Source of the DNA: Pseudomonas libanensis
Lineage (GTDB): Bacteria; Pseudomonadota; Gammaproteobacteria; Pseudomonadales; Pseudomonadaceae
DNA: 64,000 bases
NCBI RefSeq assembly: GCF_001439685.1
Contig: NZ_JYLH01000007.1
Coordinates: 124,001-188,000 of the forward strand
Direction of reading: 5' to 3'
How positions within the stretch are numbered: position 1 is the stretch's first letter; each line of letters begins with the position of its first letter. A program made the position numbers and the translations under genes. The notes beneath the pieces are model-generated. The model was not told the origin of the DNA and did no database searches. It was given only the letters and a program-made list of their open reading frames with translations. This document shows, piece after piece, positions 1 to 9,288 of this stretch.

Positions 1-376
1 CGCGCAGCAGGTCAATGCTGAGCAACCCGTTGGTCAGGGCTGCACCACGCACTTCGATGTGGTCCGCCAAGCGGAACGACAGCCGGAAGGCACGTTGGGC
101 AATACCCTGGTGCAGGTAAGCGACCTTATCGTCGGTTTCGCGTTTTCCGCCGGAAACCGTCAAGACGCCCCTTTCGACCTGGATATCCAAGTCCTCCTCG
201 GTCAGGCCAGCGACGGCGATGACAATGCGGTACGCGTCGTCACCGTGCTTTTCCACGTTATGAGGCGGATAGGAATTCGGAGCCTCGCTACGCAGCGCCG
301 ACTCGAACAGGTCATTGAAGCGATCAAAGCCCACCGATTGACGGAACAGTGGGGCCAACGAAAGGGTAGTAGCCAT
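1..376 (-). CDS. ibpA: Hsp20-family small heat-shock protein, IbpA-like (3' end outside window)
   Basis: Small heat-shock proteins are ATP-independent holdases that bind unfolding proteins in the cytoplasm. About 125 residues are visible. The N terminus reads MATTLSLAPLFRQSVGFDRF, typical of Pseudomonas IbpA, and is followed by an alpha-crystallin domain (YPPHNVEKHGDDAYRIVIAV, then GVLTVSGGKRE). The ATG at 374-376 is preceded by an AGGAG ribosome site. The C-terminal IxI region lies beyond base 1. A sigma32-like promoter lies about 70 bases upstream, which fits heat-shock control. I looked for a ROSE-type RNA thermometer in the leader and saw no convincing one. Confidence 0.9.
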   Translation of the reverse strand, partial: MATTLSLAPLFRQSVGFDRFNDLFESALRSEAPNSYPPHNVEKHGDDAYRIVIAVAGLTEEDLDIQVERGVLTVSGGKRETDDKVAYLHQGIAQRAFRLSFRLADHIEVRGAALTNGLLSIDLLR

Positions 377-446
377 TTTTAAAATCTCCTGAGTTTCTCC
401 AAGTGATTTAGTACGCGACCCGAATTCGGCATCGCGTGATCAAAAA

Positions 447-473
447 TTTATGGACGCGGAAATGGAATTCAAG
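447..473 (-). promoter_or_regulatory. Sigma32-like heat-shock promoter upstream of the Hsp20 gene
   Basis: Read on the minus strand there is CTTGAA (468-473), a 13-base spacer and TCCATAAA (447-454). The known sigma32 pattern is CTTGAAA, 11-15 bases, then CCCCATNT. The -35 matches well and the -10 partly. Its position in front of an Hsp20 gene supports the call; it is inferred from sequence only. Confidence 0.55.
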
Positions 474-605
474 AGGGCTGCAAGAAATTTTTTCTTGCCC
501 CAATGCCAATCGCGAAAACCGCAGAGATACCGCGTGTGCTCTAATCTGATTGCCAGGCGTGCTTTAAACCGTGAGCGCCTGAGACAGCCCTTGAGGTACA
601 AAAAG

Positions 606-1034
606 ATGAAAATGACATTCCCTGCCCTGGCATTGGGCATTCTGCTTTCCCAAGGGGCCCTGGCCGCCGGAGATGGCACTGCCGCGTTGGGCGGCGGTGT
701 CGGCGGCGCGTTGGGCAATGTGGTAGGCCAACAGCTCGGCGGATCGACCGGCGCGGCCATCGGTGCAGGCGTGGGTGGTGCCGCCGGTGGCGCGGTTGGC
801 GCACAAAAGGGCAATAAAACCGAGGCGGCGATTGGCGGCGGTTTGGGTTCTGCCGGCGGGTCGCTGATTGGTAATCGCCTGGGCGGCAGCACCGGTTCGA
901 CCATCGGCGCAGGCGTCGGGGGAGCAGCCGGTGGCGCGCTGGGCAATAACCTGGCCGATGACGAGAGCAATCATCGTTCAGGCGGTGCGAAGCACAAAGG
1001 TAACAAACATAAGCACAAGAATAAGCATCATTGA
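606..1034 (+). CDS. Exported glycine-zipper protein with His/Lys-rich tail
   Basis: This is a 142-residue protein with a signal peptide (MKMTFPALALGILLSQGALA). The body has long GxxxG repeats of the glycine-zipper type (GGGVGGALGNVVGQQLGG is repeated in variant form three times). Such segments usually insert in or pack against a membrane. The last 20 residues are rich in His and Lys (HRSGGAKHKGNKHKHKNKHH). The start at 606 was chosen because a GAGG site lies just upstream and the signal peptide begins there; a longer reading to 450 would bury the signal. The role is unknown. The repeat-rich GC composition gives long spurious frames on the other strand. Confidence 0.8.
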   Translation: MKMTFPALALGILLSQGALAAGDGTAALGGGVGGALGNVVGQQLGGSTGAAIGAGVGGAAGGAVGAQKGNKTEAAIGGGLGSAGGSLIGNRLGGSTGSTIGAGVGGAAGGALGNNLADDESNHRSGGAKHKGNKHKHKNKHH

Positions 1035-1067
1035 TGGTCTGATGCTGTTCTGATTGCAAACTGGCCA

Positions 1068-1095
1068 GGGTCGAGGGCATTGAGAGCCTCGACCC
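1068..1095. terminator. Hairpin between convergent genes
   Basis: A 9-bp inverted repeat, GGGTCGAGG and CCTCGACCC, with a 10-base loop sits between the glycine-zipper gene (+) and mcrC (-). There is no clear U-tract, so a terminator role for either strand is only plausible. Confidence 0.4.
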
Positions 1096-1142
1096 GGCGT
1101 GTCAAAGCCGGCGACTCAGCTCTGCGTGCTGCTCACAACACT

Positions 1143-2438
1143 TCACGACAGCTGAGCAGTGGCGCTATCGCTCCATAGAGGAAGCGGTTCAGATCGCCTG
1201 TCGACCAGGGCGCCCAACTCCAAGTCAAAAGGCACCACCCATAGTTGTAATTGCGGCGAGAAGCGGAATGGCGCGAGTGGCTGATCAAAGCTCGCTTTGC
1301 AGGGATAGATCAGGAGCATTTCGCCTTGTGGCTGGTCTCTCAGATAGTGCTGTCCATAGGCATAGAGTTGATAAAAGTCCGCTTGACTTAAACCGTACTT
1401 ATTTGTGCCTTGATCCAAGCGCTTCCATTTAGTGTCTACAACCCAGCGTCGAGTATCCTGTGTAATGAGCATGTCAGGTTTCAGCTGAAACATACCTTGT
1501 TCGTTGTGCCAACATAGGAACTCTTGCTTGACCTGTCGTTGCAACGTTGCGCCAGCCGGCAACGTTCTTCGTAGACAGGCCTCGACATAGCGTTCGAACA
1601 GTTTCTCCATGGGAAACAACAGGCTGATTCCATGCCAATTGCCCGACACGGCGGTCGGCATACTCTCTCCAAGGACCAGTTCACACCAAGGTTTTACGGG
1701 CTGGTAATGGGCCATCAAGCGGTCATTACGCCAAAGTTTCAGGTCGGCTTTTACATCGCGGCTGGCAGGAAGCTCTTGCAACAGTCCCCGGAGTTCATGG
1801 GCCAAACGCCAACTGTCAGGTTGCTGCGTCGCCGTACAGACTTTCTGCAAAGCCAACATCAGCAGGCGATTCTCCGGGCGATCGGGAAGGAAAACATCAT
1901 GGCGCAGTTGAAACTGATGCTGGCGACCCGGTGGTTGGCGAATCTGCCTGACGATATCCAGTTGACCACGCAGATAGCGTTGCTCCTCCTCGACCCGGTG
2001 GTAGTCAAAGCGCAGCCCGCGCTTGACCAGGTGATCCAACTCCAGCAAGAACTGGAGCATCACCCATTCGCTGAGCGGCGCATCGAACAATGTTAAGTCC
2101 GCAGGGCCAACCTGACGGGTCTTGAGGTTGAAGGAGGTTTGAATCATCTTGCACAGCAATTTACGATTCAGCGCAATGCAATCGCCCTGTTCAAAATGCT
2201 TGGGCAGTATCTCCAGCCGCATACCGCAAGGGCTTTCCAGCACGCCGACAAAATTGTCCAACTTCAACCAGCACTGACCAGCGATCTGCGCCAACGCCGT
2301 CCCTGCCTTGGTGAAAGAATCATTCAGGTCACATAGCCACTTAAAAGCGGAGGGAGGGATTTGCGCACGATCCAGACCCGACTCAATCTCGTCGGTGGTC
2401 AGCCAGGCATATTCGCGCACCGTGACGGAAGGATTCAA
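1143..2438 (-). CDS. mcrC: McrC-type nuclease subunit of a modification-dependent restriction system
   Basis: McrC is the endonuclease partner of the McrB NTPase motor; the pair cuts DNA carrying modified cytosines. The 431-residue protein has the family layout: an N-terminal beta-rich region (IAGQCWLKLDNFVGVLESP), a central RGQLDI motif near residue 157, and a C-terminal PD-(D/E)xK nuclease core with PD at 321-322 and D335-T-K337 in VVDTKWK. It overlaps mcrB by 4 bases (ATGA), so the two are translationally coupled. The assignment as McrC is firm; its modification specificity cannot be read from sequence. Confidence 0.9.
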   Translation of the reverse strand: MNPSVTVREYAWLTTDEIESGLDRAQIPPSAFKWLCDLNDSFTKAGTALAQIAGQCWLKLDNFVGVLESPCGMRLEILPKHFEQGDCIALNRKLLCKMIQTSFNLKTRQVGPADLTLFDAPLSEWVMLQFLLELDHLVKRGLRFDYHRVEEEQRYLRGQLDIVRQIRQPPGRQHQFQLRHDVFLPDRPENRLLMLALQKVCTATQQPDSWRLAHELRGLLQELPASRDVKADLKLWRNDRLMAHYQPVKPWCELVLGESMPTAVSGNWHGISLLFPMEKLFERYVEACLRRTLPAGATLQRQVKQEFLCWHNEQGMFQLKPDMLITQDTRRWVVDTKWKRLDQGTNKYGLSQADFYQLYAYGQHYLRDQPQGEMLLIYPCKASFDQPLAPFRFSPQLQLWVVPFDLELGALVDRRSEPLPLWSDSATAQLS

Positions 2439-4321
2439 CGGGCGACCCTATTGATCGCAAAATAGGCCTGGATACGATCAAATGCGCGCTCATTTAGCTT
2501 CCAGCGCTGGGTACGCGAGTCAGCCGGCCCTTTATCGCCAAACAATTGCAGGAAGTCTATTTCTACTTCTTGGACGAACTGATCATCAGGGTGTTTATTG
2601 TGATCATTAAGCACCCAGTGAATACGCTGCCAGTCTTCAAAGAAATACTCTTGCAACAGCGGCAAGATCTGCTGGCGAAAGATAGACGCCAGTAAAGACA
2701 AGCTCGGCTCATCGCGCAACGGCAGGAAGTAGGCATGCCCCAGGCAATGATCGCGATCAAGCAGAACTTCAATCCGCTGATTCAGCGTAATCAACAGTTG
2801 CTTGATGTCCACGCCGCCTTCAGTGGTCACTTCATCACCAGCGTTGACAAAGATGCCCTCCAGCAAATCTGGCTTGGGTGGCATTTCAATAAAGTTAAAA
2901 CGACGGCGTAGGGCTATATCCATTGAAGCAAGGGAGCGATCTGCCGTATTCATCGTGCCGATGAGGTAAACATTGTCCGGAATGCTGAACGGCTTTTTCG
3001 AGTACGGAAGCTGGACACTCAACGCTTCGTTCGATTCTGCATTCAGTCGCTCACGTTTGCTCGGCTCGATCAGGCTGATCAACTCGCCGAAAATACGCGA
3101 GATGTTACCCCGATTGATTTCATCGATCACCAAGACGTGGGGCTTGCGTATCCCGTCAGATTGTTCGAAGGGCTTGATGGGCTTGGCGTCCGACTTGTTC
3201 AAATAACCCAGCAGGTCACCCCAATTGAAGCGATCCAGTGGATATACAGTCTTCTGGGTAAATAACGTCTCCCCATTGATCGGCAGGACCGACAGTTGAA
3301 GATCGCGATACAGCCAGTTAACCGGTAATACGTGCGGATATTCACGCACAATACTGGGCGGGCTTGCCTCATACCGATAGTCACCGGTAACCACGCCAAT
3401 GGCGGAGATCAGTTCCGCTGAGTGGATACACACCAGGATATCGCCGGGCTGAATCTCCTTTGCAAAGGCGTTCAAGGTACCTTTGCTATGGCTATGGAGT
3501 TGATCGTAATACGGTGTGAGTTTTTCGGCCTTCATATCACCGGCGCCCACCCAGCCAATACGCGCCTCGCCGTGTTCAAGGCAATAACTCAGCTCGGGGC
3601 TGCCCCAGGTGCCATTGATGGAGATTTTCCAGATGCGCGGATTGCTACTGGTGCCGGCATTGGCAGAGCTGGTCCGCGCCTGATCACAAAGGCGCTTGAA
3701 GACGCCTGGCTCAACCGGGTACTCAATTTGACCCTTGTCGTTACTGACAGCGCGCAAGCCTTCAATGAAGTCTTCATAGCTGAAACTCTGATGAAAGGTG
3801 ACGAAGCGAATACGCCCTTCACGTTCCAGCTCGTCGACGCGGGCTTTCAGCGCATGGCGCAGTTCATCATCCGCAGAGCTGTTCAGGCGCTGCTCGGCAA
3901 GAAATTCCGGGTCCAGCACTTCCAAAGAGGCCTCGATGGTCGAGTAGGTTTTACCGGTACCCGGTGGACCGAACAGAATGCGGTTCAGGGCAACTTTTTC
4001 AGCGGCCACCGATGGCGAAGCCTGCGCAAGTGTGGAAGGTGCCGTCAAGGTGTTGTCCCAATAGAGGCGGCGAGGGTTTTCCCCTTCTGATTGCAACCGA
4101 GGATAATTATCCTCCCAGCGGCCACGAGAGCCGTATATCTCACGGGCTATTTGGGACACGAGCGCATCGTCAGTTTGGATAGCCTTGCTGCGCGCTTTTT
4201 TTTCCTGGCACTCAACTGGATACAAACGGAACAGTTCCCACGCCAAATCACTGGGTGTCCAGCGCTTGCCAGGAGTTTGCTGTAGTAATTCGAACACACG
4301 GTTGCGCAACTTCAATGTCAT
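2435..4321 (-). CDS. mcrB: McrB-type AAA+ GTPase with an EVE/PUA-like insert
   Basis: McrB forms hexameric AAA+ rings that bind modified DNA and drive McrC. In this 628-residue protein residues 1-90 look like a winged-helix N-terminal domain. Walker A (GPPGTGKT) is at 118-125, Walker B (VLVIDEINRG) at 396-405, and the McrB signature MNTADRS at 457-463. Between Walker A and Walker B, about residues 229-345, lies an extra domain (RIWKISINGTW, then GDILVCIHSAELISAIGVV, then HVLPVNWL). This resembles EVE/PUA-fold readers of modified bases, so recognition may be carried inside the motor domain instead of at the N terminus as in E. coli McrB. It is first in a two-gene operon with mcrC. GC content seems lower than in flanking host genes, consistent with a mobile defence cassette. 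Confidence 0.92.
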   Translation of the reverse strand: MTLKLRNRVFELLQQTPGKRWTPSDLAWELFRLYPVECQEKKARSKAIQTDDALVSQIAREIYGSRGRWEDNYPRLQSEGENPRRLYWDNTLTAPSTLAQASPSVAAEKVALNRILFGPPGTGKTYSTIEASLEVLDPEFLAEQRLNSSADDELRHALKARVDELEREGRIRFVTFHQSFSYEDFIEGLRAVSNDKGQIEYPVEPGVFKRLCDQARTSSANAGTSSNPRIWKISINGTWGSPELSYCLEHGEARIGWVGAGDMKAEKLTPYYDQLHSHSKGTLNAFAKEIQPGDILVCIHSAELISAIGVVTGDYRYEASPPSIVREYPHVLPVNWLYRDLQLSVLPINGETLFTQKTVYPLDRFNWGDLLGYLNKSDAKPIKPFEQSDGIRKPHVLVIDEINRGNISRIFGELISLIEPSKRERLNAESNEALSVQLPYSKKPFSIPDNVYLIGTMNTADRSLASMDIALRRRFNFIEMPPKPDLLEGIFVNAGDEVTTEGGVDIKQLLITLNQRIEVLLDRDHCLGHAYFLPLRDEPSLSLLASIFRQQILPLLQEYFFEDWQRIHWVLNDHNKHPDDQFVQEVEIDFLQLFGDKGPADSRTQRWKLNERAFDRIQAYFAINRVAR

Positions 4322-4435
4322 GTGAAACGTCCCGATGGAGATAAGTGACGGTGAAGCTAGCCATTTGACATCATCTTGTCCAGCTCAACACCACAAAGCT
4401 CTCAGGGATGTCTCGTAACGTCCTCACCTGCACAT

Positions 4436-6502
4436 CTAAAGCATCGGCGTACTGCTCACCACCCGCAACGCCAAGCCTTCATAGGCATCCAGCGTGATAG
4501 TGAAATCGCCCTCGGCCGTCAGGTCGCCCTCCACCCGTTCATTGATAATATCCACCACCATCCCCGCCGCGATATCGGGCAGGTGCAAGGTTTCGGTGAT
4601 CGGCGTCGCACCGAAGTTCAGCGCGGTGATCTGCGTGCCCTTACCGGCCGGCAATTCGTGGACCATGATCAACAATGCGGGGTTTTCCACGTCCGGCACC
4701 AGGATCTGGCGGCTGGCAGCGATGTCGTAGGCGCGGCGCACGGCGAGGATTTTTTGCAGTTGCGAAGCAAATGACTCCGGGTCTTCCAGCTGGCTGTTCA
4801 GGCTGCCATACAGGCTTTTCGAGCGTGGCATCTGCCCGGCCGACAGCTCGGCGTCGGGGTTGAGGTCCACCAGGTCGTAGGCGCCGCGATGAATCCAGCG
4901 GGTATCGCCATCGTCCATCAAGTGCGCGACTTCCTCGGCCGCCAATGGCAGCGCGCCCACCAGGTCCCAGCCGGACAGCGCAAACACCCCGGGCTGCATG
5001 GCGTTGTACATCACCAACAGCAGATGGATCTGGCGAATCTGCTGGATATCGGCCGGGGTGATCGCTTCGAGGTCGCGAATACCCAGGGCAGCGGTGATGA
5101 TGCTGGCGGTGGTGCAGGACACGCCGTTGGTGACGAACTTGAGGTTATACGGCGCATGCTCGCCGGTCAGGCGTTCGTACATCTGCTCGCGGATGTGCTC
5201 GCGCAGGATGTTGCCCGGGAAGGTCTGGCCCTGGAACAGGAAGGTGTCATGGGCATGCAGCGTCCAGAAATGCACCAGCTCCAGGGTCAGTTCGTCATGG
5301 TTCTGCAAGGCGTGGATCAGTGACCCCGGATCGATGCCAAGGTTATGCATCTGGCGCAGCATCAAGCGCAGGAATTCAGTGTCGCCCATCAGCAACGCAT
5401 GCTGGTAGGCCGGCCGGGTGATGAAGTCATAGGACAGGTCGGCGCCGCCGTGGGACATGGACGCAATATCGTCCACCGTGAGGTTGAGTTCCTGGAAACT
5501 GAACCCGCCGGCCTTGCGGATCGCCCCGCCGAGCAACTGGTTGCCGGTGATCGACAGTGGATGGCTTTCCGACCAGGCCGTGCCGTCGAGCTTGCGCTCC
5601 ACGCCGAGAAAACCGTTGGCGTCCAGGCGCAGGATCTTCGCGCCCATCACATCGATGGCGTGCAGCGCGTCACCGATGATCATCTGCTGCGCGGCGAACG
5701 AGGGGTCCAGCCAGTTCAGCGACGGTTGGCCTTCCTTGAAATAATGCAGATACACCCAGCGGCGTGGCTTGCCATCCACGCCAACCACCACCGGCGTGGC
5801 GCTCCAGTCGGTTTCCTTCACGCCAGGCTCGAAGAAAATCACCCGTTGCAGTTGGCCGACGATGTAGTGCTTGTCACGCAGCGCGTCCACCTGCAGCGGG
5901 CTGAGGTTCTGCGCATCACGGCCCTCGGCCACCTCAGGCAGCAACGGCCAATCTTCCTCACGGATTTCCACCATGTGGTACAGCCCGGGGTAGTCCTCGT
6001 AGGCCATTTCCGCCAGGCGAAAGTCCGCGCCCTTGCCGGTGTGGGATGGGATCACGTCATCGATGATCACCGCATTGTGCGCGGCGGCCATGCGCGTCAA
6101 CGCCTGCAACTGCGCCTCGGTGCCCAGCTGTGGGTCGATATCGAAACTGATGCGGTCGAAATTGCCGTCGATGGTCGGGGTGTGTTCGGTGCCAGCCAGG
6201 CCACCGGACTTTTTCAATGGGCCGTTGTGAATGCCTTGAATGCCGATTTTCGACAAGGCGTGCCACAGGGTTTCATCCCCCAGCGCTTCGAGCACCGTGC
6301 CGCCTTCGCGGGTGACAATCGACGCCGGGTAGGCGGTGAACCACACCGACGACAAGGCTGACGCATCACGCGGCCGGGTATGCGCGTAGGGCTGCTGCCA
6401 CAAGCGCCCTTGCCCGGAGTAGAGCTTGGCCCGCTGTCGCGCCGCGTGCAGCATGGATTGCTGCACCAGCCAGTTCACATGATCATTGTTCGCCGCGGTC
6501 AT
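4436..6502 (-). CDS. treS: Trehalose synthase (maltose glucosylmutase), GH13
   Basis: TreS interconverts maltose and trehalose by intramolecular transglucosylation in the cytoplasm. The 688-residue length and the N terminus ([20 protein letters not shown]) match the short P. stutzeri-type enzyme, not the longer TreS-maltokinase fusion. GH13 catalytic motifs are present: nucleophile Asp in RLDANGFLG, acid/base Glu in FSFQELNLT and stabilising Asp in [10 protein letters not shown]. The gene stands alone between mcrBC and a REP element, transcribed on the minus strand. In pseudomonads trehalose serves osmotic and desiccation tolerance; that link is from family knowledge. Confidence 0.93.
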   Translation of the reverse strand: MTAANNDHVNWLVQQSMLHAARQRAKLYSGQGRLWQQPYAHTRPRDASALSSVWFTAYPASIVTREGGTVLEALGDETLWHALSKIGIQGIHNGPLKKSGGLAGTEHTPTIDGNFDRISFDIDPQLGTEAQLQALTRMAAAHNAVIIDDVIPSHTGKGADFRLAEMAYEDYPGLYHMVEIREEDWPLLPEVAEGRDAQNLSPLQVDALRDKHYIVGQLQRVIFFEPGVKETDWSATPVVVGVDGKPRRWVYLHYFKEGQPSLNWLDPSFAAQQMIIGDALHAIDVMGAKILRLDANGFLGVERKLDGTAWSESHPLSITGNQLLGGAIRKAGGFSFQELNLTVDDIASMSHGGADLSYDFITRPAYQHALLMGDTEFLRLMLRQMHNLGIDPGSLIHALQNHDELTLELVHFWTLHAHDTFLFQGQTFPGNILREHIREQMYERLTGEHAPYNLKFVTNGVSCTTASIITAALGIRDLEAITPADIQQIRQIHLLLVMYNAMQPGVFALSGWDLVGALPLAAEEVAHLMDDGDTRWIHRGAYDLVDLNPDAELSAGQMPRSKSLYGSLNSQLEDPESFASQLQKILAVRRAYDIAASRQILVPDVENPALLIMVHELPAGKGTQITALNFGATPITETLHLPDIAAGMVVDIINERVEGDLTAEGDFTITLDAYEGLALRVVSSTPML

Positions 6503-6589
6503 AAGCTCGGTACCTGTGGTCGTTTAAGGTTACTCGTAAGCATATGAGGGGCGTGCGCGCCATTCGTTGCATCGACTTGGCTTCATCCA

Positions 6590-6682
6590 AATGTGGGAGG
6601 GGGCTTGCCCCCGATGGCGGTGGATCAGATAAAAATATGCTGGCTGACACACTGCTATCGGGGGCAAGCCCCCTCCCACATT
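6590..6682. repeat. Inverted pair of REP palindromes (REPIN)
   Basis: AATGTGGGAGGGGGCTTGCC at the left and its inverted copy ending CCCTCCCACATT at the right form a symmetric 93-bp unit around a short spacer. Each half is a Pseudomonas-type REP (GTGGGAGG plus GGGGGCTTGCCCCC stem). Such units are extragenic and moved by RAYT transposases encoded elsewhere. The right half provides the last codons and stop of the neighbouring AraC-type gene. Confidence 0.85.
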
Positions 6683-7557
6683 AGACTTTCATCTGGCCTA
6701 CTGCCTTGCGTCGCTTGCCGGTACTGCCTCGGGGTGAACCCGGTCGAAGATTTGAACTGCCGGGTAAACGCGCTGTGGTCGGTGTACCCGCATTGCAGCG
6801 CCACCTCGGTAATCGGCAGGTCGGTGTGCAACAGCCGCCGGGCATGTTCCAGGCGCACTTTCTGGATCATTTGCCGCGGCGTGAGGTGGAAGACGCGTTT
6901 GCAGTAGCGTTCCAGTTGCGCCACGGAGATCCCTGCGATTCGGGTCAACTCACCGAGGGTCACGCGGCGGTTGAAGTGGGCGCGAATGTGTTCATCCACA
7001 GCCGCCAGGCGTTGATAGGCCGGGTGGGTTTCGCTGGCCGATTGCAGGTCGACCGAAATCCCGGCCAGGCCGATGATCGCGCCGAGATGGTTGTACAGCG
7101 GCCACTTGTGCGTGAGGCACCAGCCGGGTTCACGGGTGCCGTAGAGGTGCAATTCAAGCTGGTCTTCAAGCACCAGCCCCTGCTCAAGTACACGCCGGTC
7201 TTGCTCGGTATAGCCCGGCCCCAGCTGCGCGGGAAACACCTCGGCGCTGGTCTTGCCCAGCAGCGGTTGCAATTGCCGCAGGCCGCAGCGCTGCACCAGG
7301 GTGCGGTTGGCGAGCACGTAGCGGGCGTCGATGTCCTTGATAAAAATCGCGGCGTTGGGCAATACGTCGAGCATCGGCAGCAACTGCTCTACACCGCTCA
7401 ATAGCTGTTCGATGCTGTGGGGTCGACTGCCTTGGAAAAGGTTCGCAAACGCGCTGTGCAACATGACTATCACTGCCCTTTTCATGCTTTTTAAACGAGC
7501 AGATTGCGCCATGCGCCAGGCACTGTCGAGCACGGCAAACTGTGCTGAATTCGTCAT
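6655..7557 (-). CDS. AraC-family regulator with N-terminal PAS domain, probably for hydroxyproline use
   Basis: This is a 300-residue transcription factor. A PAS sensor (FIKDIDARYVLANRTLVQRC to GISVDLQ) occupies about residues 90-190, and the C-terminal 100 residues are a double helix-turn-helix AraC domain (LGELTRIAGISVAQLERYCK, then ITEVALQCGYTDHSAFTRQF). It is divergent from the hydroxyproline transporter gene with a short shared gap, so control of that operon is inferred. The start is uncertain: the 7557 ATG has a GGGGATGG sequence close upstream, while an ATG at 7464 (MLHSAFANLF) also begins a plausible protein. The final residues, about MWEGACPR, are encoded inside the adjacent REP unit, so the C terminus was probably altered by its insertion. 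Confidence 0.85.
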   Translation of the reverse strand: MTNSAQFAVLDSAWRMAQSARLKSMKRAVIVMLHSAFANLFQGSRPHSIEQLLSGVEQLLPMLDVLPNAAIFIKDIDARYVLANRTLVQRCGLRQLQPLLGKTSAEVFPAQLGPGYTEQDRRVLEQGLVLEDQLELHLYGTREPGWCLTHKWPLYNHLGAIIGLAGISVDLQSASETHPAYQRLAAVDEHIRAHFNRRVTLGELTRIAGISVAQLERYCKRVFHLTPRQMIQKVRLEHARRLLHTDLPITEVALQCGYTDHSAFTRQFKSSTGFTPRQYRQATQGSRPDESLMWEGACPR

Positions 7558-7651
7558 CCATCCCCACGCAAAACATCAATCGCTGCCATGTCGATGGGTT
7601 CACGATAGCGCCACTGCATGCCTATCCAATAACTCACAAGAAGGCGCCGCT

Positions 7652-9277
7652 ATGTCAGGCCAAGGCAAGTTCAAGAAACAGCTGTCACTGATGGACCTCA
7701 CCTTTATCGGGTTGGGGGCCATCTTCGGTTCGGGTTGGCTGTTCGCTGCCAGCCATGTGTCGGCCATCGCCGGCCCGGCGGGGATTTTTTCCTGGTTGCT
7801 GGGTGGTTTCGCCGTACTGCTGCTGGGCATCGTCTACTGCGAACTCGGCGCCGCCCTGCCCCGCGCCGGTGGCGTGGTGCGTTATCCGGTGTACTCCCAT
7901 GGCCCGCTGCTGGGCTACCTGATGGGCTTTATCACGCTGATTGCGTTTTCCAGCCTGGTGGCGATTGAAGTGGTTGCCTCGCGCCAATACGCCGCGGCCT
8001 GGTTTCCCGAGCTGACCAAGGCCGGCTCCAGCGACCCGACCACCCTGGGCTGGCTGGTGCAGTTCGCCCTGTTGTGCCTGTTCTTTGTCCTCAACTACCG
8101 CAGCGTCAAGACGTTCGCCATCGCCAATAACCTGGTGAGCGTGTTCAAGTTCATCGTGCCGTTACTGGTGATCGGCGTGCTGTTCACTTTCTTCAAACCG
8201 GCGAATTTCCAGATGCACGGCTTTGCCCCATTCGGCCTCTCAGGCATCGAGATGGCGGTGTCGGCAGGCGGGGTGATCTTTGCCTACCTGGGGCTGACGC
8301 CGATCATTTCAGTGGCCAGCGAAGTCAAGAACCCGCAGCGCACCATTCCTATCGCGTTGATCCTCTCGGTGCTGCTGTCGACAGCCATCTATGTGCTGCT
8401 GCAAACCGCGTTTCTCGGCGGCGTGCCCACCGAAATGCTCGCCAATGGCTGGGCCGGGATCAGCAAGGAACTGGCCCTGCCCTATCGCGATATCGCCCTG
8501 GCCCTGGGCGTGGGCTGGCTGGCCTACCTGGTGGTGGCCGATGCGGTCATCTCCCCCAGCGGCTGCGGCAATATCTACATGAACGCAACGCCGCGCGTGG
8601 TGTATGGCTGGGCACAGACCGGGACCTTCTTCAAGATCTTCACGCGCATCGATGAAAAGTCCGGCATCCCGCGCCCGGCGCTGTGGCTGACCTTTGGCCT
8701 GTCGGTGTTCTGGACCCTGCCGTTCCCGTCCTGGGAAGCGCTGATCAACGTGGTGTCCGCGGCGCTGATCCTCAGTTACGCCGTGGCCCCGGTGACCGTC
8801 GCCGCGCTGCGCCGCAATGCGCCGGGCATGGCGCGCCCGTTCCGGGTCAAGGGCATGGCGGTGCTGGGCCCGCTGTCGTTCATCATCGCCGCACTGATTG
8901 TGTACTGGTCGGGCTGGAGCACGGTGTCCTGGCTGCTGGGCCTGCAAATCCTGATGTTTGTGCTGTACCTGCTGTGCGCACGCTGGGTGCCGACCGGGCA
9001 CTTGAATCTCAAGCAACAAGTGCGCTCGTCGGCCTGGCTGATCGGCTTCTACGCCGTGATTATCCTGCTCTCCAAGCTCGGCAGCTTTGGCGGCATCGGT
9101 GTGATCAGCCACCCGTTTGACACTCTGGTCGTGGCGGCCTGTGCTCTAGCCATCTACTACTGGGGCGCCGCCACCGGCGTGCCGGCCCACCTGGTGCGCC
9201 TGGAACACGAAGACGACGAAAGCGAAGCCGTGAACGACGCGCCTTACAGCGCCCCACTGTCCCCGACTACCCACTGA
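7652..9277 (+). CDS. APC-superfamily amino-acid permease (likely hydroxyproline/proline uptake)
   Basis: This is a 541-residue integral membrane protein with about 12-14 hydrophobic segments starting at [20 protein letters not shown], the glycine-rich first helix typical of the APC family. The start at 7652 has AAGG upstream and gives the normal family N terminus; in-frame upstream codons would overlap the divergent regulator. It is the first gene of a five-gene plus-strand operon for 4-hydroxyproline breakdown and its stop codon abuts the next gene, so import of hydroxyproline or a related imino acid is the likely role. Substrate is inferred from context only. Confidence 0.85.
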   Translation: MSGQGKFKKQLSLMDLTFIGLGAIFGSGWLFAASHVSAIAGPAGIFSWLLGGFAVLLLGIVYCELGAALPRAGGVVRYPVYSHGPLLGYLMGFITLIAFSSLVAIEVVASRQYAAAWFPELTKAGSSDPTTLGWLVQFALLCLFFVLNYRSVKTFAIANNLVSVFKFIVPLLVIGVLFTFFKPANFQMHGFAPFGLSGIEMAVSAGGVIFAYLGLTPIISVASEVKNPQRTIPIALILSVLLSTAIYVLLQTAFLGGVPTEMLANGWAGISKELALPYRDIALALGVGWLAYLVVADAVISPSGCGNIYMNATPRVVYGWAQTGTFFKIFTRIDEKSGIPRPALWLTFGLSVFWTLPFPSWEALINVVSAALILSYAVAPVTVAALRRNAPGMARPFRVKGMAVLGPLSFIIAALIVYWSGWSTVSWLLGLQILMFVLYLLCARWVPTGHLNLKQQVRSSAWLIGFYAVIILLSKLGSFGGIGVISHPFDTLVVAACALAIYYWGAATGVPAHLVRLEHEDDESEAVNDAPYSAPLSPTTH

Positions 9278-9288
9278 TGGAGCGTTCT

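Noticed and set aside
377..440. ROSE-type RNA thermometer in the Hsp20 leader
   Set aside because: No UUGCU-like anti-ribosome-site segment pairs convincingly with AGGAG.
440..1080. Long minus-strand frames opposite the glycine-zipper gene
   Set aside because: They are Pro/Arg/Ala-rich mirror translations of a Gly-repeat gene and lack ribosome sites.
5345..6361. 338-codon plus-strand frame opposite treS
   Set aside because: Mirror frame of a well-identified GH13 enzyme; His/Arg/Val-rich composition typical of antisense frames.
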